A DNA stretch of 30,784 nt, taken from UBA4132 sp037133675 (GTDB lineage Bacteria; Pseudomonadota; Gammaproteobacteria; Methylococcales; Methylomonadaceae). Shown here piece after piece: positions 1 to 7,833 of this stretch; the stretch's first letter is position 1, and the number at the start of each line of letters is the position of its first letter. Below the pieces are notes generated by a model, which saw only the letters and a program-made list of their open reading frames with translations, did no database searches and was not told where the DNA came from. Location: assembly GCA_037133675.1 (NCBI GenBank), contig JBAXNR010000042.1, forward strand, positions 1 through 30,784. Direction: 5' to 3'. Made by a program: the position numbers and the translations under genes.

Positions 1-198
1 GCCACACCTGTTACCAGTTGCGCGGTGCGCTCTTACCGCACCATTTCACCCTTACCTATCGAGATAGGCGGTATATTTTCTGTGGCACTTGTCGTAGGCT
101 TGCGCCCCCTAGGCGTTACCTAGCACTCTGCCCTATGAAGCCCGGACTTTCCTCCCTTTCATCTTGCGATAAAACGGCGACTGCTCAGCCGACTCTTT
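1..198 (-). ncRNA. rnpB: RNase P RNA (class A), 5' portion, truncated by window edge
   Basis: This is the catalytic RNA of ribonuclease P, which matures the 5' ends of tRNAs. Read on the minus strand it shows the conserved class A landmarks in order: CAGTCGCCG near the 5' end, GAGGAAAGTCCGGGCT, CATAGGGCAG, GGTAACGCCTAGGGGGCGCAA, a short helix CCTATCTCGATAGG, AGGTAAGGGTGAAA, and GTGCGGTAAGAGCGCACCGCG followed by CTGGTAAC. About the first 200 nt are present; the 3' half lies off the left edge. The 5' end is placed by alignment from memory with the E. coli RNA and could be off by a few bases. The 92-codon plus-strand reading frame across this region is a shadow. Confidence 0.96.
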
Positions 199-207
199 CA
201 GCCGAAC

Positions 208-213
208 AGTATA
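208..213 (-). promoter_or_regulatory. -10 element of the rnpB promoter
   Basis: On the minus strand TATACT lies about 9 nt before the inferred 5' end of RNase P RNA, the right place for a sigma-70 -10 box. No good -35 hexamer is seen at 16-18 nt upstream (TACCTT is the best). The assignment rests on position. Confidence 0.5.
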
Positions 214-267
214 CGGTACTTTATCCAATTAAGGTATTTAATCAGACAGGATTTGATAAAAAGACAG

Positions 268-1272
268 TTAGCCTAATTGATTTAATTGCGCAATAACGTG
301 GTCAGCAGTGATGTCTGTCAAACAACGAGTATGCCCTAGAGGGCATTCGCGTTTGAAACAAGGAGAGCATTCTAAAGCTAAATAAAGAATTTTGGCTTTC
401 TCGCTTAAAGGCGGGGTAAAGTTGGGATCAGACGAACCATAAATGGCGATTAGGTTTTTATTTAACGCACTGGCAACGTGCATTAGACCTGAATCATTAC
501 TGATTACGACATCGACTAACGATAATAAATCGACGGCTTCGGTGATACTGGTTTTGCCGCTAAAATCTACGCAGTGATTGTCAGTTAATTGATTGATCTC
601 AGCCGCAACTGCTTGATCTTTGACTGAACCAAATAACCAAACTTGCCAACCCTCATTAAGTTTATCGCGGGCGACTTGGGCGTAATGACTGACAGGCCAG
701 CGTTTTGCTTCGCCATATTCTGCCCCCGCACATAAGGCTAGAATTTTTTGATTTTCGGGTAGGGCGTATTGCTGAATTATGTGTTGCTGACGGTCTGGAT
801 TGATTTTAAAAACAGGCGTAGGACAGTTTGGTAGACTATTAACGGTTGACGGTGCAGCCAATGCAACAAAGCGTTGCACCGTTTTGGTCAAAAAGTTTTT
901 ATCCAAACGGCGTATATCGTTAAGCAAACCCCATCGGCATTCACCTATATAGCCCGTTCGTTTCGGAATATTGGCGAAAAACGGAATTAAGGCGGATTTC
1001 CAAGTATTAGGCAGCAATATCGCTAAGTCGTAATGATATTGGCGTAAGGATTTGCCTAATTTGATACGTTCTAACAAGCCTAATTTACCTCGTTTTGCAG
1101 ACATAACAAAGCCTTGTGACACCTCAGGCATAGCCTGTGTCAATGCCAATGTCCACGACGGTGCGACCACATCAATCTGGCAATTTGGATATTGTTGTTT
1201 TAAGGTGATAAACAGGCTTTGTGCCATGACCATATCACCTACCCACGATGGAGCGATTACTAAAATACGCAT
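268..1272 (-). CDS. waaF: ADP-heptose:LPS heptosyltransferase II
   Basis: WaaF adds the second L-glycero-D-manno-heptose to the inner core of lipopolysaccharide on the cytoplasmic face of the inner membrane. The 334-residue protein has the usual length for the GT9 family. It opens with MRILVIAPSWVGDMVMAQSL, the classic WaaF N-terminus with the GD acceptor-side motif. The C-terminal half carries LCAGAEYGEAKRWP and a nucleotide-sugar site around VVISNDSGLMHVASAL and AIYGSSDP. The C-terminal ECSPCFKRECPLGHTRCL segment is typical of WaaF. The gene ends about 70 bp before the RNase P RNA gene, on the same strand. No unusual features. Confidence 0.95.
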   Translation of the reverse strand: MRILVIAPSWVGDMVMAQSLFITLKQQYPNCQIDVVAPSWTLALTQAMPEVSQGFVMSAKRGKLGLLERIKLGKSLRQYHYDLAILLPNTWKSALIPFFANIPKRTGYIGECRWGLLNDIRRLDKNFLTKTVQRFVALAAPSTVNSLPNCPTPVFKINPDRQQHIIQQYALPENQKILALCAGAEYGEAKRWPVSHYAQVARDKLNEGWQVWLFGSVKDQAVAAEINQLTDNHCVDFSGKTSITEAVDLLSLVDVVISNDSGLMHVASALNKNLIAIYGSSDPNFTPPLSEKAKILYLALECSPCFKRECPLGHTRCLTDITADHVIAQLNQLG

Positions 1273-1303
1273 GGATTTTTAATTTTTAGTGAGTATGGCG
1301 AAA

Positions 1304-1801
1304 TTACGGATTAGAAAATTTTTCAAGACTTGTTTGTCCGTCTAAACTTAGCAAGGAAGGATCAAAACCATCAATGATTTTTATTGCTCTGATACTTTCC
1401 TGATGATTGATTCTCAGGCGTTCACAATACTTGTAAAAAGTATTGGCATCTTCTGTCAAAATAAAAGGAATTTTTTCACATAATGCTTGTGCTATTATTT
1501 TTACATCATCACGCACTACTGAACGATTATCACCGCTGTCATGTCTTCCTAATAAATTCCATATACGAGCCGCTTCTCCTGAATGTTTAAGATTGAATGG
1601 AAGCGTCCGAAAATTTCTTATAGTCAAATCTGTGATAGATTGTTTTATTAAAAACTCAGCGGCAACAATAACAGAAAAATAGATAGCTATATTTTGTTCT
1701 AGCAGATATTTGTAGTATTGATGTGCGTCATTGTGATTAGGACGGTTTTCATTAGTTAATGAGATGAGAAAGCTGGTATCTAACAAAACCGATATTTTCA
1801 T
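1304..1801 (-). CDS. PIN-domain ribonuclease, VapC-like
   Basis: A 165-residue PIN-domain protein, expected to be a Mg2+-dependent RNase. The acidic tetrad can be read: D8 in LLDTSFL, E49 in VAAEFL, D98/D99 in VRDDVKIIAQA, and D118 in ILTEDAN. At 165 aa it is longer than a typical VapC (about 130 aa), with a roughly 40-residue tail after the last acidic motif. Its ATG overlaps the stop of the upstream 259-aa gene by 4 nt (ATGA), so the two are translationally coupled in the antitoxin-then-toxin order. The upstream protein is not a recognisable VapB, RelB or Phd. PIN nuclease is certain at fold level; a toxin role is inference from arrangement. Confidence 0.85.
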   Translation of the reverse strand: MKISVLLDTSFLISLTNENRPNHNDAHQYYKYLLEQNIAIYFSVIVAAEFLIKQSITDLTIRNFRTLPFNLKHSGEAARIWNLLGRHDSGDNRSVVRDDVKIIAQALCEKIPFILTEDANTFYKYCERLRINHQESIRAIKIIDGFDPSLLSLDGQTSLEKFSNP

Positions 1802-2577
1802 GCAACATTACCACGCAATTCTTCTAACCATTGTGATGGGTCTGCAACATCTGCCCACGCCTTAGTTCCTCTCTCCACCATAAGATTAAACTCTGCTTCG
1901 TCGTAGCTAGGTTGATAGTCTGCAAATTCAACTAATCTGTAATTACGCAATTTACCATTAAGTAAATGCTCTTCAGCTTCAACGTGAAGTAAAGCTGGAC
2001 GATGTAAGCGATTTTGTTCCATTTGTTCTATTAGTTGCTGGGTTGCTGAAATTTTTAGCACTGAACCATCATCTAATTCTAAATGAACATTAGCTTTATT
2101 TTTCCCCCCCATGTCAAAAACTTTACCAAATAGGTATTTTTCTACTTTTACCCACACATCATCCGTTCGATAAAAATTAGATGTCGAATCAATAGACAAA
2201 AAAGATGTTCGAGAAGAAGTATCTACAACTGAATAGCGTCTATGTGGATTTTTTCTAGCCATTGATTGCCAATGCTCTATGATTTTCGCTCGTTTTGGGT
2301 CAATCGCACTTAGTGAATCGGGTTGTCTCAATTGTTCAAAATCGTGCCATAACGTAGCAGATGCAACTAATAAGGCACTGCTTACCGCAACAGCTAAAGA
2401 GCTATTTTCTATAGAGACAAATGTTTTATTTGAGTCAATATCATGAGTTGAGCCTTTTAAAAATTCACCTACGTCTTTTGGAAAATCGAGCAAAGATAAG
2501 GGAACGTGTGACGGGCTAACATCGACATTTTCAATGTTATCGCTAACAGCAAAGCGCAGATTATTGATAGAGTTCAT
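1798..2577 (-). CDS. Uncharacterised 259-aa partner of the PIN nuclease
   Basis: I do not recognise this family. It encodes 259 residues with no signal peptide and no clear membrane helix; residues 60-76 are Ala/Val/Ser-rich but short and followed by WHDFE. Residues 92-118 form a basic stretch containing KRAKIIEHWQSMARKN. Residues 142-178 look like consecutive beta strands (VEKYLFGKVFDMGGKNK, then VHLELDDGSVLKI), compatible with a small barrel of OB or SH3 type. The C-terminus is acidic then amphipathic (DEAEFNLMVERGTKAW, DPSQWLEELRG). It directly precedes and overlaps the PIN gene, so an antitoxin or specificity role is plausible, but it is about three times the length of a usual VapB. Function unknown. 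Confidence 0.6.
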   Translation of the reverse strand: MNSINNLRFAVSDNIENVDVSPSHVPLSLLDFPKDVGEFLKGSTHDIDSNKTFVSIENSSLAVAVSSALLVASATLWHDFEQLRQPDSLSAIDPKRAKIIEHWQSMARKNPHRRYSVVDTSSRTSFLSIDSTSNFYRTDDVWVKVEKYLFGKVFDMGGKNKANVHLELDDGSVLKISATQQLIEQMEQNRLHRPALLHVEAEEHLLNGKLRNYRLVEFADYQPSYDEAEFNLMVERGTKAWADVADPSQWLEELRGNVA

Positions 2578-2647
2578 GGCATTTTAATTTTCTCGGCATG
2601 GCTTTTGATTATTATATGCTTACCGAATCTTCAAAAAAAGCAGTAAA

Positions 2648-2674
2648 GTTGGATTGGTAATCCACCAACCCAAC
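2648..2674. repeat. REP-like hairpin
   Basis: An imperfect 11-bp inverted repeat: GTTGGATTGGT, a 5-nt loop AATCC, then ACCAACCCAAC, with one mismatch. It lies in the 113-bp gap between the propeller-like gene and the PIN operon. Its GTTGG/CCAAC stem resembles the hairpins at 3718-3776 and 30337-30370. It could also serve as a transcription stop for the upstream minus-strand gene, although no T-tract follows. Confidence 0.5.
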
Positions 2675-2690
2675 GAACAGCATACTGAAT

Positions 2691-3680
2691 TTATTTCACA
2701 AAACTAAAACTATCCGCCACTGGCTCAATCTGAAATACGCGATTAGGCATTTTGGTATTGTAGGATTTTTCTTTGCCGTTTGTGTCGCGCTCACGCAATT
2801 TGAAGGTATTGCAATCGGCGATAAGGTGCGTACCAAACGGGGTTTCTATCGCATCTTGCACCCATTTCACAGGAAAATAACGGTTAGTACCCGCGATGGT
2901 TTCGATAAGCTGAAAGTTTTTATCGAATATCCGCACTTCACCTTTACGCGAATTGGACAGCATATAGCCTTTAGAATGCGGGCGGATATGGTGTGCGCCG
3001 TTTAAGTCGCTGATGACAATTTCGGTGTTTAGCGTTTCTCTATCAATACGCGCTACTTTGCCTTGATAGAAGAGGATGGTTAAGATTTTGCTGCTGTCGT
3101 AAGGATCAACGATTGCAGAATTCAAATGTGTGGTTTGCAAACGACCTGGGTAGTTTTTTAAACGGTGATCTATTTGTTTGTTGATAACGCGTGTACCACC
3201 ACCATAAGCTTGATCGTAGCCGTGTTCAGTTGCCCACCAAGACCAAATCAATTCACCTGATAAATCAAATTCTAAGAGAGCATCCACACCGCTGGCTGTA
3301 ACTAATAAACCGCGTTCAGTACGGCGTAATGAGCGCACTTGTGTCAATAATGGGCTACGAATTTCTAAATCAATTTCACCGTTATCATTGAGTCTGGCGA
3401 TATGCTCGTCACCTGAGACACCCTCTTCACTACAGGGTAAGCCTGTGATGAAATACAAACCTTCACCCTCGACATATTGCAAGCCAAATGGCTTGACAGG
3501 ATGCAGTTCGCCTAGCGATTTAATGCCGCCTAATTCGCCGTTATGCTCAAATAATTCCAGTTTTCCACCAGGTAAACCTCTAAAGACATCATTGGATTTA
3601 TCTTTACCTAGAATGATACGGTTTAATCTGAACTTGACATAATCCCAATTGGTTTGTGGATAGGAAACGACGAATTTCAT
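2691..3680 (-). CDS. Beta-propeller-like protein of unknown function
   Basis: A 329-residue soluble protein without signal peptide. I chose the ATG giving MKFVVSYPQTNW; the frame stays open upstream to 3740 but that extension runs through a REP-like repeat and reads like translated repeat. No strong ribosome-binding site precedes either start. The chain shows regularly repeated short beta-strand units with blade-like endings, for example LLEFDLSGELIWSWW, GKVARIDRETLNTEIV and GEVRIFDKNFQLIETI. The THLNSAIVDP segment and the LIWSWW unit recall arylsulfotransferase-like (ASST) propellers, but I see no basis for assigning a catalytic role. Its neighbours (methyltransferase, PIN pair) do not clarify the function. 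Confidence 0.7.
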   Translation of the reverse strand: MKFVVSYPQTNWDYVKFRLNRIILGKDKSNDVFRGLPGGKLELFEHNGELGGIKSLGELHPVKPFGLQYVEGEGLYFITGLPCSEEGVSGDEHIARLNDNGEIDLEIRSPLLTQVRSLRRTERGLLVTASGVDALLEFDLSGELIWSWWATEHGYDQAYGGGTRVINKQIDHRLKNYPGRLQTTHLNSAIVDPYDSSKILTILFYQGKVARIDRETLNTEIVISDLNGAHHIRPHSKGYMLSNSRKGEVRIFDKNFQLIETIAGTNRYFPVKWVQDAIETPFGTHLIADCNTFKLRERDTNGKEKSYNTKMPNRVFQIEPVADSFSFVK

Positions 3681-3717
3681 GCTGTTTGCTCGGTTGTGTT
3701 TTAAATGAAGTCGAAGT

Positions 3718-3776
3718 GTCGGGTTACGCTGTTCGACCATTCGACAAGCTCATGGCTCACAGCTAACCCGACCTAC
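3718..3776 (-). repeat. REP-like inverted repeat beginning GTAG
   Basis: On the minus strand the element reads GTAG-GTCGGGTTAGCTG, then about 28 nt, then CAGCGTAACCCGAC. The arms pair as GTCGGGTTA with TAACCCGAC plus GCTG/CAGC. A GTAG tetranucleotide followed by an imperfect palindrome is the known hallmark of REP sequences mobilised by RAYT transposases. The intervening segment contains a tandem TTCGACCATTCGAC, which looks like a second nested repeat. It sits upstream of the propeller-like gene and explains the spurious upstream extension of that reading frame. Confidence 0.65.
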
Positions 3777-3785
3777 AATGATGAT

Positions 3786-4508
3786 TTAGCGCATGGATTT
3801 TAGGCGACCTGATTTTTTTAAAAATCGCATCGTTAAAAAAGCACTGGTCATAATGACGGTGATGATGATTAAGGCAGTTTGATAATTGCCTAATTGATTA
3901 GCTAACTGCAATTTCCACGCAATTAAGACCACAGGCACCATCACCGACATAAAGATAGTACCACCGTCTTTCACTGCAACGGCAGGCCAGTCGAACTGAT
4001 AACCTTTGACGGTATCTGAAAATCCTTCAAATTTTGGCATCCAGCGCGGCACATCGGCACAAAAATCAGCGTAGGCTTGACCAAATTTTTCGCTTAAAAA
4101 AGTTTCTTCACTGTGAACAATCAAGCGATAAATTGCCAAAAAAGCCAATGAGCCGACAATAATACTGCCCCAATTACCGCCGACAAATAAATAGCCGATA
4201 GCGATTAAAATATTGCCAACATACAAGGGATTTCTACAATGAGAAAACAGTCCGCCTGTGACTAAGTCTTCTGCATAAATCCGTCTATTACGTCCACCGC
4301 GAACAATGTAGTCCAAGCCAATAGTCGTGATACGAAACAATTGCCCTAATGCAACCATCAGTAAACCTGCTGTCATAACAAAACAACTCGCGGCGTTTGT
4401 TAGCGCGACAGGCGGCCATATAAATAGCAGGACTAAAATAAAGACAGGGAAAAGTACGTTACGGGTATGGAAAAGAAAGTTTCCCCATTGATTAAATAAA
4501 TCATTCAT
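3786..4508 (-). CDS. Membrane methyltransferase of the ICMT/PEMT type
   Basis: A 240-residue integral membrane protein. It carries the conserved C-terminal SAM-binding region of isoprenylcysteine/phospholipid-type methyltransferases: LVTGGLFSHCRNPLYVGNI (the RNPxY motif, about residues 82-100), then EETFLSEKFGQAYADF with the paired acidic residues, then VPRWMP. Hydrophobic helices are visible at about residues 17-35, 38-58, 98-128 and 190-228. The 60 or so residues after VPRWMP, with two further helices, extend the usual core. Bacterial members methylate lipids or small membrane-associated molecules; the substrate here cannot be told from the sequence. It is followed by a REP-like element and the propeller-like gene. 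Confidence 0.82.
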   Translation of the reverse strand: MNDLFNQWGNFLFHTRNVLFPVFILVLLFIWPPVALTNAASCFVMTAGLLMVALGQLFRITTIGLDYIVRGGRNRRIYAEDLVTGGLFSHCRNPLYVGNILIAIGYLFVGGNWGSIIVGSLAFLAIYRLIVHSEETFLSEKFGQAYADFCADVPRWMPKFEGFSDTVKGYQFDWPAVAVKDGGTIFMSVMVPVVLIAWKLQLANQLGNYQTALIIITVIMTSAFLTMRFLKKSGRLKSMR

Positions 4509-4621
4509 AAGTTGTGAATTTTTATTGGTGAGTAGTTAGTTAATGTTAGGAATACTAATTGCTTAAAGCTAGCAAGGGAAGTTTGCCATTGCCATTTTTA
4601 TGATAATGGTAAATTTTAGGC

Positions 4622-4651
4622 AAAAAAAAAGGGATTACATGGTAATCCCTA
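4622..4651 (-). terminator. Rho-independent terminator of tRNA-Leu
   Basis: On the minus strand AGGGATTAC CAT GTAATCCCT forms a 9-bp perfect stem with a 3-nt loop, followed by a run of eight or more T. It begins about 9 nt past the tRNA CCA end. Confidence 0.9.
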
Positions 4652-4659
4652 TTTTTCTT

Positions 4660-4746
4660 TGGTACCGAGAGCCGGAATCGAACCGGCACGATGTCACCAT
4701 CACCGGATTTTGAATCCGGCGCGTCTACCAGTTCCGCCATCCCGGC
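4660..4746 (-). tRNA. tRNA-Leu (anticodon CAA), CCA encoded
   Basis: On the minus strand the RNA starts GCCGGGATGGCGGAACTGG and ends with CTCGGT-A-CCA. The acceptor stem GCCGGGA pairs with TCTCGGT with two G-T wobbles. The anticodon arm CCGGA-TTCAAAA-TCCGG gives anticodon CAA, which reads UUG leucine. A long variable arm (TGATGGTGACATC) and the T-arm GCCGG-TTCGATT-CCGGC confirm a type II leucine tRNA. It is a single-gene transcript with its own promoter and terminator, lying between the methyltransferase gene and divergent queA. Confidence 0.97.
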
Positions 4747-4757
4747 ACAGAACCGAC

Positions 4758-4763
4758 ATTATA
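4758..4763 (-). promoter_or_regulatory. -10 box of the tRNA-Leu promoter
   Basis: A perfect TATAAT on the minus strand, 11 nt before the mature tRNA 5' end. No consensus -35 is present at 16-18 nt upstream (TAGCAT is closest). The short G/C-containing stretch after the -10 box is usual for stable-RNA promoters. Confidence 0.6.
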
Positions 4764-4824
4764 GGCAAACAGCGTTAAAAATGCTAGTCTATTTTCAAAC
4801 TAAATTTATTATTTTGAACTTACC

Positions 4825-5847
4825 ATGAAAAAAAGTGATTTTAACTATCTATTGCCTGACGCATTAATTGCACAAAAACCTTTGCCAACTCGTGATGCTA
4901 GTCGCTTGTTATGTATGAATCGAGACACTGGGCAAATAATCGACCGACAATTTACCAATTTTATCGATTTAATCAATGATAAGGATTTATTAGTTTTTAA
5001 TGATACCAAAGTAATCCCAGCACGACTATTCGGTAAAAAACGTAGCGGTGGTAAAGTTGAAATTTTGATTGAACGCATACTGAATGAGCATCACGCGATA
5101 GCACACGTTAGAGCCAGTAAATCGCCAAAAGAAGGAACATTGATTGACTTGGATAATGGGTATAGTTGTGAAGTACAGGGTAGGGAGAATGATTTATTTA
5201 TTTTAGAATTTAAAGGCAGTGATAGTGTATTAACGCTGTTAGCACACATTGGACACATTCCCTTGCCTCCGTATATTACTAGAGCGGACGATGAATCTGA
5301 TTTAAGCCGTTATCAAACAGTGTTTGCTAAACAAGCAGGCGCAGTTGCCGCACCGACTGCTGGATTGCATTTCGATGAAGTATTGCTAGAAAAAATTAAC
5401 GCGAAGGGGGTGAAAACCGCTTTTGTCACTCTGCATGTCGGTAGTGGAACATTTCAACCCGTCAGAGTGGAAAATTTAGCTGACCATTTAATGCACAAAG
5501 AATATTTTAGCGTCCCTTCGGCAACGGTTGATGCAGTTCATCAAGCAAGAGCTAGAGGTGGACGGGTGATTGCTATCGGAACAACTGCCGTGAGAGCCTT
5601 AGAGTCTGCGTCTAAAAGCGGGCAACTGATAGCAAGTTGTGGTGATACTGATTTATTCATCACACCTAGCTACCAGTTTAAGTCAGTCGATGCCATGCTA
5701 ACGAACTTTCATTTACCCGAATCAACTTTATTAATGCTAGTTTCTGCATTTGCGGGTTATCATCCGATTATGAACGCCTATCAACACGCCATCGCTCAGT
5801 GTTATCGTTTTTTTAGTTACGGTGATGCGATGTTTTTGAGTCGTTAA
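4825..5847 (+). CDS. queA: S-adenosylmethionine:tRNA ribosyltransferase-isomerase
   Basis: QueA transfers the ribosyl moiety of SAM onto 7-aminomethyl-7-deazaguanine at the wobble position of tRNAs, giving epoxyqueuosine. The 340-residue protein is close to the family length (E. coli 356). It starts MKKSDFNYLLPDALIAQKP and carries VFNDTKVIPARLFG, the glycine-rich AVAAPTAGLHF segment, HVGSGTFQPV and the C-terminal LTNFHLPESTLLMLVSAFAG, all conserved in QueA. The ribosome-binding site is poor. It stands divergent from tRNA-Leu and convergent with lolD; the usual downstream partner tgt is not next to it. Confidence 0.97.
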   Translation: MKKSDFNYLLPDALIAQKPLPTRDASRLLCMNRDTGQIIDRQFTNFIDLINDKDLLVFNDTKVIPARLFGKKRSGGKVEILIERILNEHHAIAHVRASKSPKEGTLIDLDNGYSCEVQGRENDLFILEFKGSDSVLTLLAHIGHIPLPPYITRADDESDLSRYQTVFAKQAGAVAAPTAGLHFDEVLLEKINAKGVKTAFVTLHVGSGTFQPVRVENLADHLMHKEYFSVPSATVDAVHQARARGGRVIAIGTTAVRALESASKSGQLIASCGDTDLFITPSYQFKSVDAMLTNFHLPESTLLMLVSAFAGYHPIMNAYQHAIAQCYRFFSYGDAMFLSR

Positions 5848-5890
5848 TTGCTGTTTTGAAAATGAACAACTAAAACCTACTATTGAAACC

Positions 5891-6568
5891 TTAGCTGACA
5901 ATCAAGCCATCTTCCATGTGTAGCACTTTACCCATTCTTCCTGCGAGTTCGTGGTCGTGCGTCACCACTAGAAAACTGATATTCAGCTCTTGATTTAATT
6001 CCAGCATGAGCTGATAAACCGAATCAGCGGTTTTAGTGTCCAGATTACCTGTGGGTTCATCGGCTAAAATCACGCTAGGTTTATTAATCAACGCTCTGGC
6101 AATAGCAGCACGTTGTCGTTCACCGCCTGATAATTCACCAGGTTTGTGTTCGATACGATGCCCTAAACCAACACGCTCTAATAACGCAGTAGCGCGAGTT
6201 TTGGCTTCCTTGGCTGCCAATCCTGCAATTAATAACGGCATGGCAGCATTTTCCAACACGGTAAATTCGCCTAACAAATGATGGGATTGATAGATAAAAC
6301 CTAGCGATTTATTGCGTAGTTGCGCCAATTTGGTGGTGCTAATTTGGTTGATATTAACACCGTCCAAAATCACTTCGCCACTGGTCGGCTTATCTAAGCC
6401 TCCTAATAAGTGCATCAAGGTACTTTTACCCGAACCAGACACGCCCATAATGGCAACCCGTTCACCTGCGGTAATGGTTAAATCCACGCCTTTTAACACA
6501 TCAACGTCTAATTCACCTTGATAGCGTTTGGTGAGTTTTTTACATTGTAAAATAATTGCATTACTCAT
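5891..6568 (-). CDS. lolD: Lipoprotein-release ABC transporter ATPase
   Basis: LolD is the cytoplasmic ATPase that powers extraction of mature lipoproteins from the inner membrane to LolA. I place the start at MSNAIILQCKKL (225 aa); the frame is open further upstream but that part lies inside lolC and has no similarity to the family. Visible motifs are Walker A GVSGSGKSTLM, the Q-loop in YQSHHLLGEF, the signature LSGGERQR, Walker B VILADEPTGNLD and the H-loop histidine in VVTHDHELA. The start overlaps the stop of the permease gene by 8 nt, so the two are translationally coupled. Confidence 0.94.
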   Translation of the reverse strand: MSNAIILQCKKLTKRYQGELDVDVLKGVDLTITAGERVAIMGVSGSGKSTLMHLLGGLDKPTSGEVILDGVNINQISTTKLAQLRNKSLGFIYQSHHLLGEFTVLENAAMPLLIAGLAAKEAKTRATALLERVGLGHRIEHKPGELSGGERQRAAIARALINKPSVILADEPTGNLDTKTADSVYQLMLELNQELNISFLVVTHDHELAGRMGKVLHMEDGLIVS

Positions 6569-7808
6569 AGCGTAATACCTCGGCTGGATTAACTTTAGCG
6601 GCTTGCCAAGCAGGGTAAATGGTGGCAAGCAATGACAGTAAAAATGCCATGCCAGCGGTAGCCCATACATCGCCCCACATTAATTTAGAAGGTAATTCGC
6701 TGATGTAATACACTTGGGCGTTTAAAAATTTTACATGAAATAGTTGCTCAATCGCACTGACTAATTCGGGGACATTAATGGCGAGTAATACCCCACAGAT
6801 GACACCTAGTATAGTGCCGAACAAACCAATCACTGTGCCTAACACCATAAAAATCCCCATCACTGACGCGGAGGTTAGCCCCTGAGTTTTTAAAATGGCG
6901 ATGTCGCTACGTTTATCTGTTACCACCATAATCAGCGTAGAAACAATGTTAAACGCCGATACTGCAACCATGAGCAATAAAATAATCGACATCACCTTTT
7001 TTTCCATTTTTATTGCTTGGAAAAAATTGTCGTGCGCCATTGTCCAATCACTCACTAAATATTTATCGGCAAAAGTTTTGGCTAACGAGGCGGTAATTTG
7101 TGGCGCGTTTAATAAATCGTCCATTTTAATGCGTAAAGCCGACACGCTGTTTTCCATGCGAAATAATTTAGCCGCATCATCAATATGAATCAACGCCATA
7201 TTCCGATCATATTCATACATACCGACTTGAAAAATACCAACCACGCTAAAGCGGCGCATTCTAGGCACAACACCTGCGGGGGTAGAATTAACTTGCGGGC
7301 TAATGATGGTGACTTTATCACCTACAGTAACACCTAGATAATTTGCTTGTTCTAGCCCCAAAATAATGCCGTATTCACCCGCCACTAAATCCGATAATTT
7401 GCCTAATTTCATTTTATCGGCTATTTCGGATACTTTACTTTCATAGTCGGGCAAAATACCGCTGACCATCGTGCCGTTAACGCGACGATCCGCATTAATC
7501 ATCACTTGTCCAGTAACAAAAGGTGCAGACCCTAGAACATGAGGATACGTTTTTAATTGCTGCTCTAAGGCGTGCCAATCGTCTAATTGACCATATAGCC
7601 CTGTGATAGTGGCGTGTGAAGTCATGCTCAGCATACGCTCGCTGATTTTATCGACAAAACCATTCATCACTGATAACACAGTAATCAACGCGGTGACGCT
7701 CAAAGCAATTCCTAGCACTGATGCTAAGGTGACAAAGGAAATAAACTGCGTGCGCCGTTTAGCCCGCGTATAACGCAAGCCGATGTAAAAAATAAGGGGT
7801 TTAAACAT
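6561..7808 (-). CDS. lolC: Lipoprotein-release permease, LolC/LolF type
   Basis: A 415-residue permease of the LolC/E family, with four membrane segments around a large periplasmic domain. Residues near 20-45 give the first helix (FVTLASVLGIALSVTALITV), followed by the conserved SVMNGF. The C-terminal three-helix FtsX block begins at about residue 270 and ends in PAWQAAKVNPAEVLRYE, which matches LolC rather than LolE. Only one permease gene is next to lolD; E. coli has lolC-lolD-lolE. It may therefore be LolF, the single permease that forms a homodimer with LolD in several gammaproteobacteria, unless lolE lies elsewhere. Confidence 0.9.
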   Translation of the reverse strand: MFKPLIFYIGLRYTRAKRRTQFISFVTLASVLGIALSVTALITVLSVMNGFVDKISERMLSMTSHATITGLYGQLDDWHALEQQLKTYPHVLGSAPFVTGQVMINADRRVNGTMVSGILPDYESKVSEIADKMKLGKLSDLVAGEYGIILGLEQANYLGVTVGDKVTIISPQVNSTPAGVVPRMRRFSVVGIFQVGMYEYDRNMALIHIDDAAKLFRMENSVSALRIKMDDLLNAPQITASLAKTFADKYLVSDWTMAHDNFFQAIKMEKKVMSIILLLMVAVSAFNIVSTLIMVVTDKRSDIAILKTQGLTSASVMGIFMVLGTVIGLFGTILGVICGVLLAINVPELVSAIEQLFHVKFLNAQVYYISELPSKLMWGDVWATAGMAFLLSLLATIYPAWQAAKVNPAEVLRYE

Positions 7809-7833
7809 GAAGTCTCTGAGGAGTGATTGATAG

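Noticed and set aside
18..296. A 92-codon plus-strand reading frame at the left edge
   Set aside because: It is antisense to the conserved RNase P RNA, and its peptide is the well-known spurious translation of that gene.
3681..3740. N-terminal extension of the propeller-like protein (MVEQRNPTLRLHLKHNRANS)
   Set aside because: It reads through one arm of a REP-like repeat and has no ribosome-binding site; the start at 3680 is preferred.
4555..4740. A 61-codon minus-strand frame starting MAELVDAPDSKSG
   Set aside because: This is the classic translation of a leucine tRNA gene, not a protein.
6569..6670. 34-residue N-terminal extension of LolD
   Set aside because: It lies inside lolC in another frame and does not resemble any LolD N-terminus; MSNAIILQ fits the family.
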